Made by a program: the position numbers and the translations under genes
Shown here: piece by piece, positions 41,945-51,691 of the stretch
Position numbering within the stretch: position 1 is the stretch's first letter
How the letters are laid out: each line of letters begins with the position of its first letter
Source: an uncultured Collinsella sp.
GTDB taxonomy: Bacteria > Actinomycetota > Coriobacteriia > Coriobacteriales > Coriobacteriaceae
NCBI GenBank assembly: GCA_958408685.1
Contig: CATYLC010000004.1
Span: 1 to 64,000, forward strand
Length of the DNA stretch: 64,000 bases
Direction of reading: 5' to 3'
Notes under the pieces: generated by a model
The model's input: only the letters and a program-made list of their open reading frames with translations
Database searches by the model: none
What the model was told of the DNA's origin: nothing

Positions 41945-44900
41945 ATGGCGTTGCTAGTAGGACTGGACGTAGGGTCGACGACGACCAAAGTTTACGCGAT
42001 GCACGAGGATATGACCGAGGCGTGGTGGGGATATCGCCGCCACGGGGCGTGTCAGACAGCGAGCGTGCGCGCCATGCTCGGCGAGCTCGCCGAGCGCTTT
42101 CCCCATGAGTCGCTGCGCGTTGCGGTGACCGGCTCGGGTGCGCGCGATATCGCGACCGCGCTGGGCGCCTCGTACGTTCAGGAGGTGGTCGCCAACGCGC
42201 TCGCGATCAGCAGGTTCTATCCGCAGACGCGCTGCGCCATCGAGCTGGGCGGCCAAGACGCCAAGATGATCTTCTTCCGCACCAACGATAAGGGAGACAT
42301 CGAGGTTGCCGACATGCGCATGAACGGCTCGTGCGCAGGCGGTACCGGTGCATTTATCGACGAGATGGCAAAGCTCATGGGGGTCGGCACCGAATCGGGC
42401 GAGTTCGAGCAGCTCGCAAGCCGGGGAACGACCGTCCACGAGGTCTCGGGCCGCTGCGGCGTGTACGCAAAGACCGATATCCAGCCGCTGCTCAACGAGG
42501 GCATTCCTACCACCGACCTGGCGCTTTCGGCGCTTCACGCGGTCGCCCGCCAAACGATCGGCGGTCTGGCCCAGGGTATCGACATCGAGCCGCCGGTAAT
42601 CTTCGAGGGCGGTACGCTCGCCTACAACCCCACGCTGGTCCGCGTGTTCCGGGAGCAACTGAATCTATCGGACGATCAGGTTATCGTCCCGCGCGATCCG
42701 CAGATCATGGTCGCGCGCGGTGCCGCCCTGTCGCTGACCGACATGTTCGCATCGTCCCAACCGATCGACCTTCCCGACGCTTTTGTCCGGCTGGATAAGC
42801 TCGAGACGGTCGCGCCCGCAAGCGGGGAGGGACGTCTTGCCCAGCCCTTTTTTGCCACACCTGCCGAGCAGGCGGATTTTACGGCACGCCATGACAAAGA
42901 GACGCCGGCAAAGGGTCCGGATGCGTATGCGCCCGGAGAGACGGTGCGTGTGGCGCTCGGTATCGATTCGGGGAGCACGACGACCAAGTTCGCCCTGGTC
43001 GATGAGGCGGGTGAGCTTGTCGATTCGTTCTACGCGTCTAATAACGGCAGACCGCTCGACGTCGCCCAACAGGGTCTTGTCAGCTTGAAGAACCGCTGGG
43101 AGACAGCGGGAGTCACGCTTGCGATCGATGCCGTGGGCACCACGGGATACGGCGAGGAGCTTTTCGCGCGCGCGTTCCACGCCGACTACCATACGGTCGA
43201 GACGGTCGCGCACGCCCGCGCCGCGTGCGCATGCGTTCCCGATGCGACCTTCGTGCTCGACATCGGCGGACAGGATATGAAGGCCATCTGGCTCAACCAC
43301 GGCGTGCTGACCGATATCGTCGTCAACGAGGCGTGCTCTGCGGGCTGCGGCTCGTTCCTCGAGGGTTTTGCCAAAAACCTCGGAATAGCCGTTGAGGATA
43401 TCGCGACCGAGGCATTTTCGTCCAAAGCCCCCGCCGTTCTCGGCAGCCGCTGCACGGTGTTCATGAACAGCAGCGTCGTTTCCGAGCAGCGGCGCGGTAA
43501 GGGTCCGGGCGACATCATGGCCGGTCTCTGCCGTTCGATTATCGAGAACGTGTTCACCAAGGTCATTCGCGTTTCAAATCTCAACCGTCTGGGCGACAAA
43601 GTCGTCGTCCAGGGCGGCACGTACCGAAACGACGCGGTGCTGCGCGCATTCGAGCAGTATCTGGGCAAACCCGTCACGCGTGCGCCCCACCCGGGGCTGA
43701 TGGGCGCTATCGGTATCGCCCTGCTCGCGCGCGAGGAATGCCGCAAGGGCGACGCCGGCACGTCGTTTATCGGGCTCGATGCCGTGGAGCGCTTCGAGCA
43801 TCGCGAGTTCGGCGGCGTTACCTGCCGTCGGTGCAACAACCGCTGCCAGCGCGCGGTCGTGGCATTTGGCGACGGCTCGCTTTACGTCACGGGCAATCGC
43901 TGCCCGCGCGGCGGCGCCATCTCATGGGATGAGCTCGTGTGCGAGGTTCCCGCGGCGGAGGAGCTGCGTCCGCAGGGTGCTTGCGAGGCACAGGCACCCG
44001 GCACGGGGCGCGACCGGACCGCGGCTGCCCCCAATCTCTTTGTCGACCGCGAGAAGCTGCTGTTCGAGTCGTACCCCACGGTTCCCGTCTGCGGGGGGCA
44101 CGATGTCACGATCGGCATTCCCCGTGTGCTCGAGTTCTGGGACACCATGCCGTTCTGGTCGACGTTCTTCAGCACGCTCGGCTTTAAGGTGCGCGTCTCG
44201 GGACGCAGCACCAAGGCGATGTACGAGCGCGGTCTGGCGCACGTCACATCCGACACCGTGTGCTTCCCGGCCAAGCTCGTCCACGGGCACATCCGCAATC
44301 TCGTCGACGCCGGCGTCGACCGCATCTTCATGCCCATCATCACGACGGTGCCCACCGAAAACACCGCCTCTACCAGCGAGTGGATGTGCGCCGTCGTAAA
44401 GGGATACCCCTACGTGATGCGCAATTCCGATAACCCGGAGGAGCGTTTCGGCGTTCCGTTCGATACGCCGCTGTTCCACTGGTACGACGAGGGCGACCGA
44501 AACCGCCAGCTCAAGGCGTGGTGCAAGGAGACCTTCGATATCGATGCCGACCTGGTTGCCAAGGCGACCGAGCAGGCGGACCGCGCGCAGCAGACGTTTG
44601 AGAACCAGCTGCAGCTGCGCGGCAGGCAGGTGCTCGAGAACGTGCGCGAGGACGGCGGCTACGCGGTGGTGATCGCTTCGCGCCCGTACCACAACGACCC
44701 GCTGGTCAACCACGGGCTGCCCAAGCTCTTCTCTGAGCGCGGCATCCCCGTGCTGACGCCCGATGCGGTGCCGGGGGTCTGCAACGTCGATCTTTCCAAC
44801 AGCCGCATCGACATCGTGAACAACTACCATGCGCGCATGCTGTCGTGCGCGGTCATCGTCGCATCGACGCCCGAGCTCGAGCTCGTGCAGATGGGCAGCT

Positions 44901-46384
44901 TCGGCTGCGGCCACGATGCGTATCTCACCGACGAGATCGCGCGCATGATGGGCGAGATGGGCTCCAAGGTTCCGATGATGATCAAGCTCGATGAGAGCGA
45001 CGTCGCCGGTCCCATGGGCATTCGCGTGCGTTCGTTTATCGAGTCGGTCAACCGTCGTCGCGCGGAGGAGCGTGCCGAGGGCGCCCGGGTGCACGCGGTC
45101 CATCCGCTCGACGACCCGTATAAGGTCAAGTACACCAAGCGCGACCGGCACGACAAGATCGCGCTGGTCCCCAACACCTCCCATGCGTTCTGCAGGCTCA
45201 TGACCGCGGCGATGCGCAATCAGGGCGTGCGCGCCGAGGCCCTTGATATCGGGCGCGAGGATGCCATCCGCCTGGGCAAACGCTATGTGCACAACGACAT
45301 CTGCTTCCCCGCGCAAATCGTGATCGGCGAGGCGCTCGCGGCACTCGAGAGCGGTAAGTACGACCCGCACGACGTCGCCGTGGTGACTGGCAAGTATATC
45401 GGCGACTGCCGCCTGACGCACTACATGCCCCTGCTGCGCCGCGCGCTCGACGACGCGGGATACGACTATGTCCCGGTGCTCACCAACGACGACGTCGATG
45501 CCCACAATGCGCATCCGGGCTTCAAGCTCGGCCTTGGCCCGAGCATCCAGATCGCCTACGGTCTTCCCATGATCGATGCCCTCGAGGCCATGCTTAGGCG
45601 CATCCGTCCCTACGAGCTCGAGAAGGGCGCGGCGGACGCTGCGTTCGACCGCGCGCTCGATGAGGTTATCGAGGGCATGGAGCGCTCCGGGCTGAGAGGC
45701 CAGGCGACGGGCTTCAAACGCGCGCTTGCGATCATGGACGCCGTTCCGTACGACCGCTCGAACCCGCATCCGACCGTTCTCATCGTGGGCGAGTACCTGC
45801 TCAATTTCCATCTCGGCGCCAACCACGAGATCGAGCGCTACCTCGAGGACAACGGGCTCGAGGTCATCGAGGCGCGCATGACCGACGTGATCCGCAAGAC
45901 CTATTTCTACAAGCATGCGCAGTCGCGCGAGTTCCACGTCGACCTGTCGCTGCCCGAAAAGGCCTGGTACGCCACGGCGGACAACCTGTTCGAGCTCGCG
46001 CACGACCGTTGCGACCGCCTGGGCGCGGCGAGCCCGCTCTACGAGCCGCCGACGCGCATGCCCGAGCTCGTGCGCGCGAGCGATAAGATCCTGCACCATA
46101 CGTTCGATGCGGGCGAGGGCGTGCTGATTCCGGCGGAGATTCTCGAGCACGCCAAGCGCGGCTGCCGCAACTTCGTGATCCTGCAGCCGTTCGGGTGTCT
46201 GCCCAACCATGTCGTGGGGCGCGGGCTCATCCATGCGCTCAAGGAGCAGTATCCCACGGCGCAGTTCCTGCCGCTCGACTACGATCCCGACGTGAGCTTC
46301 GCCAACGTGGAGAACCGTCTTCAGATGCTCATCATGAACGCCAAGGCGCAGGGGTGCGGTGAGGCGCATGGCGAGACCGCGTAA
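41945..46384 (+). CDS. 2-hydroxyacyl-CoA dehydratase activase fusion (two ASKHA domains + DUF2229 + HgdB-like region)
   Basis: A 1479-residue protein. Two BcrAD/BadFG ATPase domains come first: LVGLDVGSTTTKVYAM at residue 4 and ALGIDSGSTTTKFALVDEAG near 337. The family's iron-sulfur cysteine is C130 in the first (NGSCAGGTGAF) and C464/C468 in the second (NEACSAGCGSF). A DUF2229 region (about 700-1000) and a C-terminal part resembling dehydratase subunits follow. Activases of this kind inject one electron, driven by ATP, into radical dehydratases. The substrate enzyme is unknown, and none is encoded nearby. The TetR gene downstream overlaps its end by 17 bases. Confidence 0.88.
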   Translation: MALLVGLDVGSTTTKVYAMHEDMTEAWWGYRRHGACQTASVRAMLGELAERFPHESLRVAVTGSGARDIATALGASYVQEVVANALAISRFYPQTRCAIELGGQDAKMIFFRTNDKGDIEVADMRMNGSCAGGTGAFIDEMAKLMGVGTESGEFEQLASRGTTVHEVSGRCGVYAKTDIQPLLNEGIPTTDLALSALHAVARQTIGGLAQGIDIEPPVIFEGGTLAYNPTLVRVFREQLNLSDDQVIVPRDPQIMVARGAALSLTDMFASSQPIDLPDAFVRLDKLETVAPASGEGRLAQPFFATPAEQADFTARHDKETPAKGPDAYAPGETVRVALGIDSGSTTTKFALVDEAGELVDSFYASNNGRPLDVAQQGLVSLKNRWETAGVTLAIDAVGTTGYGEELFARAFHADYHTVETVAHARAACACVPDATFVLDIGGQDMKAIWLNHGVLTDIVVNEACSAGCGSFLEGFAKNLGIAVEDIATEAFSSKAPAVLGSRCTVFMNSSVVSEQRRGKGPGDIMAGLCRSIIENVFTKVIRVSNLNRLGDKVVVQGGTYRNDAVLRAFEQYLGKPVTRAPHPGLMGAIGIALLAREECRKGDAGTSFIGLDAVERFEHREFGGVTCRRCNNRCQRAVVAFGDGSLYVTGNRCPRGGAISWDELVCEVPAAEELRPQGACEAQAPGTGRDRTAAAPNLFVDREKLLFESYPTVPVCGGHDVTIGIPRVLEFWDTMPFWSTFFSTLGFKVRVSGRSTKAMYERGLAHVTSDTVCFPAKLVHGHIRNLVDAGVDRIFMPIITTVPTENTASTSEWMCAVVKGYPYVMRNSDNPEERFGVPFDTPLFHWYDEGDRNRQLKAWCKETFDIDADLVAKATEQADRAQQTFENQLQLRGRQVLENVREDGGYAVVIASRPYHNDPLVNHGLPKLFSERGIPVLTPDAVPGVCNVDLSNSRIDIVNNYHARMLSCAVIVASTPELELVQMGSFGCGHDAYLTDEIARMMGEMGSKVPMMIKLDESDVAGPMGIRVRSFIESVNRRRAEERAEGARVHAVHPLDDPYKVKYTKRDRHDKIALVPNTSHAFCRLMTAAMRNQGVRAEALDIGREDAIRLGKRYVHNDICFPAQIVIGEALAALESGKYDPHDVAVVTGKYIGDCRLTHYMPLLRRALDDAGYDYVPVLTNDDVDAHNAHPGFKLGLGPSIQIAYGLPMIDALEAMLRRIRPYELEKGAADAAFDRALDEVIEGMERSGLRGQATGFKRALAIMDAVPYDRSNPHPTVLIVGEYLLNFHLGANHEIERYLEDNGLEVIEARMTDVIRKTYFYKHAQSREFHVDLSLPEKAWYATADNLFELAHDRCDRLGAASPLYEPPTRMPELVRASDKILHHTFDAGEGVLIPAEILEHAKRGCRNFVILQPFGCLPNHVVGRGLIHALKEQYPTAQFLPLDYDPDVSFANVENRLQMLIMNAKAQGCGEAHGETA

Positions 46385-47057
46385 GGACGCCGATGCGCCC
46401 GATGCACGCACCCGTATCATCGAGGCGTTTTGGGAGCTCATCGAGAACAACAGCATCTTCGAGCTGTCGGTTGGCGAGGTGACCCGCGCCGCCCAGTGCA
46501 ATCGCGGAACGTTTTACTACTATTTTCACGATTTCGATGAACTCGTCGCCATCGCCATAGCCCAGCTGCTGCAGGATAACGAGCTCATCACCGATGCCCT
46601 CTGGCATTTTTCGAGCGAGGGCGACCTTTCGGCGTTCGACCGGCGCGACGTCCGCTGCCTGCTGCGGCGCATCGTCATCACCATGAGGGCGGGTGCCGCC
46701 GAGCAGGTCGTGCAGGGCATCCATACGATCATCATCGACCGCGTGAGAGAGATCGTCCACCCCGACGGAGAAGAGCTCAAGGCAGATTCGAGCTTTGCGG
46801 TGGGCTTTCTGGTCTCGGGCATCATGGGCTTTGTGATGGCGGTCGGCTTTGCCCGGGAGGGCGGCGAGGAGATAGACCTCGAGCAGCTGGGGGACAGCGC
46901 GTGCGCGTACCTGAGGGCGGTCGCCATGCAGACGGTGGAAACGGTCGCGCAAGTCGAGGGCGTCGATACATCCGAGCTGCTCGAACGCGTCTCCAAGGAG
47001 GCCGATGCCTATCGCGCATCGCGTGCGACGAGTCCCGACGTGGTGAAAGACGCCTAG
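46368..47057 (+). CDS. TetR/AcrR family transcriptional regulator
   Basis: A 229-residue repressor-type protein. The N-terminal helix-turn-helix is in residues 10-60 (ARTRIIEAFWELIENNSIFE, then SVGEVTRAAQCNRGTFYYYF), with the usual FYYYFHDFDEL. The larger ligand-binding half is variable and unassigned. ATG 46368 is preferred over GTG 46359. Overlap with the activase gene implies co-expression, and the palindrome at 41876-41894 is its likely target. A small acyl-CoA or related metabolite as inducer would fit, but that is a guess. Confidence 0.87.
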   Translation: MARPRKDADAPDARTRIIEAFWELIENNSIFELSVGEVTRAAQCNRGTFYYYFHDFDELVAIAIAQLLQDNELITDALWHFSSEGDLSAFDRRDVRCLLRRIVITMRAGAAEQVVQGIHTIIIDRVREIVHPDGEELKADSSFAVGFLVSGIMGFVMAVGFAREGGEEIDLEQLGDSACAYLRAVAMQTVETVAQVEGVDTSELLERVSKEADAYRASRATSPDVVKDA

Positions 47058-47082
47058 GGTTTCTCTTGCGGGGCGCCTGTCG

Positions 47083-47110
47083 CGCATCGCGCGGTGAGTC
47101 CCGCGATGCG
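47083..47110. terminator. Hairpin after TetR gene
   Basis: CGCATCGCG and CGCGATGCG form a perfect 9-bp stem with a 10-base loop. There is no T-run, so terminator function is uncertain. Confidence 0.4.
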
Positions 47111-47190
47111 GTCATAACCTGCATTCATGTGAGCCGGGTTTATAGATATTCCTCCAGCTGTTAACATAGACAACCTGTGGGTAAAGAGAC

Positions 47191-47218
47191 AAAAGCGCCG
47201 CCGACGGGCGGGCGTTTT
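47191..47218 (+). terminator. Leader hairpin before clpC
   Basis: AAAAGCGCCGCC and GGCGGGCGTTTT can form an imperfect stem ending in TTTT, about 32 bases before clpC. It may end upstream transcripts or attenuate clpC. Confidence 0.4.
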
Positions 47219-47249
47219 GATTTCGATGAACTCATGTAAGGAAACGAGC

Positions 47250-49892
47250 ATGTTAGATAGATTTACCGATCGAGCGCGCAAGGTCATGTCGATGGCCAAA
47301 CAGGAGGCGCTCGACCTGCATACCAACAAGGTGGGTACCGAGCATCTGCTTCTGGCGCTTGCCAAGGAGGATGAGGGCATTGCCGCCGAGGCGCTGCGTT
47401 CGCTCGACATCTCCTACGATGACATCATGGATACTCTCAAAGAGGTCCAGACCACGGTTCCCGAGCCCAGCGAGGAGACCGAGGCGGCCAAGCTCGCCTT
47501 TACGCCGCTCGTCATTAGCGTGATGGAGCGTTCGTTCCGCGTGGCGCGTGAGAACAACCAGACCTACGTGTCGACCGAGCACTTGCTGATCGGCATCGTC
47601 GAAGAGGGCAACGGCATGGCCATGGACATCCTCATGCGCCTGGGTGTGTCGTCCGCCTCCATCAAAAAGGCTATCGAGAAACTCACCGCCAAGGACCAGG
47701 ACAAGAAGCGTCCGCTCGCCGGCGCCGGTGCCGGTCGTCCCGGTGCGGGCCTGCCGTTCTTTAGCGGCTCGGATGCCTCTCAGCAAAAGGGGAGTGGCAC
47801 CGATACGCTTAAGCAGTTCGCGACCAACCTCACGCAGAAGGCGCGCGACGGCGAGCTCGACCCTGTAATCGGTCGCGAAAAGGAAGTCCAGCGTATGATG
47901 GAAATTCTTTCGCGCCGCACCAAGAACAACCCGCTCATTCTGGGCGACCCCGGCGTGGGCAAGACGGCCATCGTCGAGGGCCTGGCTCAGCAGATTGCAG
48001 CCGGCAACGTGCCCGAGAACCTCATGAACCAGAATATTTGGACGCTCGACCTGCCGGGCCTCGTGGCGGGTGCCAAGTATCGCGGCGAGTTTGAGGAGCG
48101 CCTCAAGAACGTGATCCAGGAGGCCACCGAAGCCGACGACGTCATCCTGTTTATCGACGAGATGCACACCATCATCGGTGCCGGTTCTGCCGAGGGCTCC
48201 ATCGACGCGAGCTCCATGCTCAAGCCCGTGCTCGCGCGCGGTGCCTTCCAGATTATCGGCGCCACCACGGCCGAGGAATTCCGCAAGTACCTCACCAAGG
48301 ACCCGGCCTTCGAGCGTCGCTTCCAGACCATCGATGTCGAGGAGCCGAGCGTCGAGGACACGGTCAAGATCCTGACCGCGCTCAAGCCGCGCTACGAGGA
48401 GCACCACCATGTGCGCTATACGCAGGGTGCTATCGAGGCCGCCGCGAACCTTTCCAACCGCTACATCCAGGATCGCTTCCTGCCCGATAAGGCCATCGAC
48501 CTCATCGACGAGGCCGGCGCCCGCGCTCGCATCGCCGCGAATCGCGCGCCCGAGCCGGTGCGTGAGGCCGAGCATCGCGTGGAGGAGCTTAAGGCCGCCG
48601 CGCAGGAGGCCACCGAGAGCGACGACATGAACAAGGCCGCCGAGATCACCGAGCAGCAGAAGGCCGCCGAGATTGAGCTTGCCGAGGCTAAGGCCGCCTG
48701 GACCGCCGAGCTCGACGCCAGCCCGCTCACCATCGACGTGAGTCAGATTGCCGACATCGTGTCCGTGACCTCTGGCGTGCCGGTTTCCTCGCTCACCGAG
48801 AGCGAGAGCCGCCGCCTGCTGCAGACCGAAAGCGTGCTCAAGACGCGCATCATCGGTCAGGATGAGGCTGTCGAGGCAGTTGCCAAGGCCGTGCGCCGCA
48901 GCCGCTCGCCGCTCAAGGATCCGCGTCGCCCCGGCGGCAGCTTTATCTTCCTTGGTCCCACCGGCACGGGCAAGACCGAGCTCGCCAAGACGCTCGCCGA
49001 GTACCTCTTTGGCAGCAAGGATGCACTCATCAGCTTCGACATGTCCGAGTTCGGTAGCGAGTTCGAGGTCTCCAAGCTCATCGGTAGCCCTCCGGGTTAC
49101 GTCGGTCACGACGAGGGCGGCCAGCTCACCAAGGCCGTTCGTCGCCACCCGTACTCGGTCGTGCTGTTCGACGAGATCGAGAAGGCGCACCCCGATATCT
49201 TCAACATCTTGCTGCAGGTGCTGGAGGAGGGCCGTCTGACCGATAGCCAGGGCAAGACGGTCGACTTCCGCAATACGGTGATCATCATGACGTCAAACGT
49301 GGGCGCCCGCGAGATCGCTCAGGATGCGAGCGTTGGCTTTGGCACCACCGGCGAGCAAGGCCTTACCTCGAGCGAGATCAAGGGTCGTGCGATGGGCGAG
49401 CTCAAGCGCCTGTTCCGCCCTGAGCTGCTCAACCGTATCGACGATATTGTGGTGTTCCAGAAGCTCTCGGGCGAGAACCTGACCAAGATCGCGCACCTGC
49501 TGGTGGACGATCTGCGCCAGCGCCTGATCGCAAACGGCATGAACATCAAGCTTACCGATGCGGCCTACGACAAGATTGTGGCGGAGGGTACCGACCTCAC
49601 CAACGGCGCGCGTCCGCTGCGTCGTGCCATCCAAAAGCTCATCGAGGATCCGCTGTCCGAGGAACTTCTGGCCGGTGAGTGGGGCGAGGGCGATACCGTC
49701 CTGTGCGACGTGGTCGACGGCAAGTTTGTCTTTAGCCACGGCACGGGCGAGATCCCGGCGCCGCGTCCGGCGGGCGTACTCGGCGGCGATTCCGCTCCGG
49801 CGGCACCGCATACCGGAAACGCTGCTCCTGTAGGAGGCGGCGTGACCTCGGGCCCCGGCGGCATGATGCAAGCCGGTTCCGGCGCGCTGTAG
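47250..49892 (+). CDS. clpC: ATP-dependent Clp protease ATP-binding subunit ClpC
   Basis: An 880-residue AAA+ unfoldase. Two Clp N repeats lie at about 1-145 (MLDRFTDRARKVMSMAKQEA). A Gly/Ala-rich linker follows, then AAA domain 1 with LGDPGVGKTAIVEGLAQQIA. A UVR-like helical segment near 440-480 follows, and then AAA domain 2 with LGPTGTGKTELAKTLAEYLF. The Gly/Pro-rich tail ends GGMMQAGSGAL. It feeds unfolded proteins to ClpP. ATG 47250 has AAGGAAA before it. Unlike Bacillus, no ctsR-mcsA-mcsB genes accompany it, and no CtsR heptad repeat was recognised upstream. Confidence 0.96.
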   Translation: MLDRFTDRARKVMSMAKQEALDLHTNKVGTEHLLLALAKEDEGIAAEALRSLDISYDDIMDTLKEVQTTVPEPSEETEAAKLAFTPLVISVMERSFRVARENNQTYVSTEHLLIGIVEEGNGMAMDILMRLGVSSASIKKAIEKLTAKDQDKKRPLAGAGAGRPGAGLPFFSGSDASQQKGSGTDTLKQFATNLTQKARDGELDPVIGREKEVQRMMEILSRRTKNNPLILGDPGVGKTAIVEGLAQQIAAGNVPENLMNQNIWTLDLPGLVAGAKYRGEFEERLKNVIQEATEADDVILFIDEMHTIIGAGSAEGSIDASSMLKPVLARGAFQIIGATTAEEFRKYLTKDPAFERRFQTIDVEEPSVEDTVKILTALKPRYEEHHHVRYTQGAIEAAANLSNRYIQDRFLPDKAIDLIDEAGARARIAANRAPEPVREAEHRVEELKAAAQEATESDDMNKAAEITEQQKAAEIELAEAKAAWTAELDASPLTIDVSQIADIVSVTSGVPVSSLTESESRRLLQTESVLKTRIIGQDEAVEAVAKAVRRSRSPLKDPRRPGGSFIFLGPTGTGKTELAKTLAEYLFGSKDALISFDMSEFGSEFEVSKLIGSPPGYVGHDEGGQLTKAVRRHPYSVVLFDEIEKAHPDIFNILLQVLEEGRLTDSQGKTVDFRNTVIIMTSNVGAREIAQDASVGFGTTGEQGLTSSEIKGRAMGELKRLFRPELLNRIDDIVVFQKLSGENLTKIAHLLVDDLRQRLIANGMNIKLTDAAYDKIVAEGTDLTNGARPLRRAIQKLIEDPLSEELLAGEWGEGDTVLCDVVDGKFVFSHGTGEIPAPRPAGVLGGDSAPAAPHTGNAAPVGGGVTSGPGGMMQAGSGAL

Positions 49893-49917
49893 GGCGTGGC
49901 GACAATTTGATACGCGC

Positions 49918-49952
49918 AATCGAGGCGCTCCGAAAAGAGCGCCTCGATTTGT
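49918..49952. terminator. Terminator after clpC
   Basis: AATCGAGGCGCTC pairs perfectly with GAGCGCCTCGATT around CGAAAA. The T-run is short (TTG). Confidence 0.7.
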
Positions 49953-50106
49953 AGAGCTGCGGTAGCTGTGACCGTTACGCTATACGGTCCGCCGTTAGCC
50001 GATGATGCGGGGGCGCTCGGCGTTTTCGACTGGTTTATGCACGCAAAGTCTGGGAATATACAAGTCGCATGTCTTACTGTCTAACCAGTTGCGCCAAGGA
50101 GGCACC

Positions 50107-51564
50107 ATGGACTACAAGATTACCGGCTACGAGCCCGCCCAGCTGTTCCATTTCTTTGAGGAGGTCAGCGCGATTCCCCGCGGGTCTGGTAATGAGAAGG
50201 GCATCAGCGATTTCCTGGTCGCGTTTGCCAAGGAGCGCGGTCTCGATGTGTACCAGGACGAGGTCTACAACGTCATCATTCGCAAGCCCGCGTCTGCCGG
50301 CGCCGAGAATGCCCCGACCGTGATGCTGCAGGGTCACATCGACATGGTGTGCGACAAGCTGGGTTCCGTCGAGCACGACTTTACGACTGATGGTATCGAC
50401 TTGGTCGTCAAGGACGGCGTCCTTACCGCCAACGGCACCACGCTGGGCGCCGACAACGGCATCGCCGTCGCTCTGATGCTCACTGTTCTCGATGACGATT
50501 CGATCATTCACCCCGCCCTCGAGTGCGTGTTCACCACCGACGAGGAGACTGGCCTGGTCGGCGCCGAGACGCTCGACAAGTCCCAGATTAGCGCCCGCAC
50601 CATGATTAACCTCGACTCCGAGGAAGAGGGCGTTGCCACCGTCAGCTGTGCCGGCGGCGTCGTCGTTACCTACACCTGCCCGATCGTGCGCGAGCACAAG
50701 ACCGGTAGCACCCTCACGCTCGACATCTCCGGCCTGCTGGGCGGTCACTCCGGCAGCGATATCCACCTGGAGCGCGGCAATGGTAACCTCATCATGGCCC
50801 GCATCATCGACCGCCTGATGGTCGCCGGCGAGCCCGCCATCGTTAGCTTTAACGGCGGCACCAAGGACAACGCCATCAACCGTGAGTGCAAGGCTGTTCT
50901 GGTCTACGTCGACCACGCTGCCGCCGAGGCCGCGGCCCAGATCGCAAGGGGCATCATCGCCGACGTCACCGCCGAGCTTGAGGTCTTCGACCCCGGCTTT
51001 ACCTGCACCGTCGAGATTGCCGACGACGCCGAGGTCGAGGCCATGGACCAGAAGTCCGCGCTTGCCCTCATCCGCGCCCTGCGTCTTGCCCCCAACGGTG
51101 TGATCCGCCGCAACGTCGCCACCGACGGCTCCGTCGAGGTTTCCTCCAACATCGGTGTGGTTGCCACCTCTGACGACGAGGTCAAGATCATGCTGTCCCC
51201 GCGCTCCTCGATCACCTCGCTGCAGAACGAGTTCAAGGACCGCCTGCAGACGCTGGCCGATGTCCTGGGCTTCGACGCCAAGTTCGAGTTCGAGTATCCC
51301 GGCTGGAGCTATGCCGAGCATTCGCCGGTCCGCGACGTCTTCGTCGAGAGCTATCGCGAGCTCTTTGGTTCCGAGCTGCGCATCGAGTCCATTCACGCCG
51401 GCCTTGAGTGCGGCCTGTTTGCCGAGGCCCTGCACGGCCTGGACGCCATCGCCGTGGGCCCGACGCTCTCCGATGTCCACACCCCGGACGAGAGCATGGA
51501 GCTCGCTTCTGCCGAGCGCTTCTACGAGCTGCTCATCGACGTCCTCAAGCGCCTTGCTGCGTAA
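50107..51564 (+). CDS. pepD: Aminoacyl-histidine dipeptidase PepD (M20C)
   Basis: A 485-residue zinc dipeptidase that cleaves Xaa-His and other dipeptides in the cytosol. The metal-binding MLQGHIDMVCDK is near residue 80. LGADNGIAVALML follows, and then the catalytic Glu pair in FTTDEETGLVGAE. The C-terminal HAGLECGLFAEA supplies the last ligand. ATG 50107 follows a strong AAGGAGG. Earlier in-frame codons from 50002 lack a ribosome site. The gene probably helps use imported peptides and is transcribed alone. Confidence 0.94.
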   Translation: MDYKITGYEPAQLFHFFEEVSAIPRGSGNEKGISDFLVAFAKERGLDVYQDEVYNVIIRKPASAGAENAPTVMLQGHIDMVCDKLGSVEHDFTTDGIDLVVKDGVLTANGTTLGADNGIAVALMLTVLDDDSIIHPALECVFTTDEETGLVGAETLDKSQISARTMINLDSEEEGVATVSCAGGVVVTYTCPIVREHKTGSTLTLDISGLLGGHSGSDIHLERGNGNLIMARIIDRLMVAGEPAIVSFNGGTKDNAINRECKAVLVYVDHAAAEAAAQIARGIIADVTAELEVFDPGFTCTVEIADDAEVEAMDQKSALALIRALRLAPNGVIRRNVATDGSVEVSSNIGVVATSDDEVKIMLSPRSSITSLQNEFKDRLQTLADVLGFDAKFEFEYPGWSYAEHSPVRDVFVESYRELFGSELRIESIHAGLECGLFAEALHGLDAIAVGPTLSDVHTPDESMELASAERFYELLIDVLKRLAA

Positions 51565-51621
51565 AGGTCGCGCTAGCAGCAGTTCGAGTCACGTGCTAGC
51601 GGATTGCAAATGACATTACGA

Positions 51622-51668
51622 GAGGGGGCATCTGAGCTTTTGCGACGGGTGCCCCCCCTCTTTTGTTT
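51622..51668 (+). terminator. Terminator after pepD
   Basis: GAGGGGGCA pairs with TGCCCCCCCTC across a 19-base loop and is followed by TTTTGTTT. It lies just before the end of the convergent hipA gene. Confidence 0.7.
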
Positions 51669-51691
51669 GATAATTGCGAAATTACGGCCAC

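Noticed and set aside
43922..46501. Long minus-strand open frame (859 codons) opposite the activase
   Set aside because: A codon-bias shadow: the plus-strand frame has clear domains, while this translation has none and no ribosome site.
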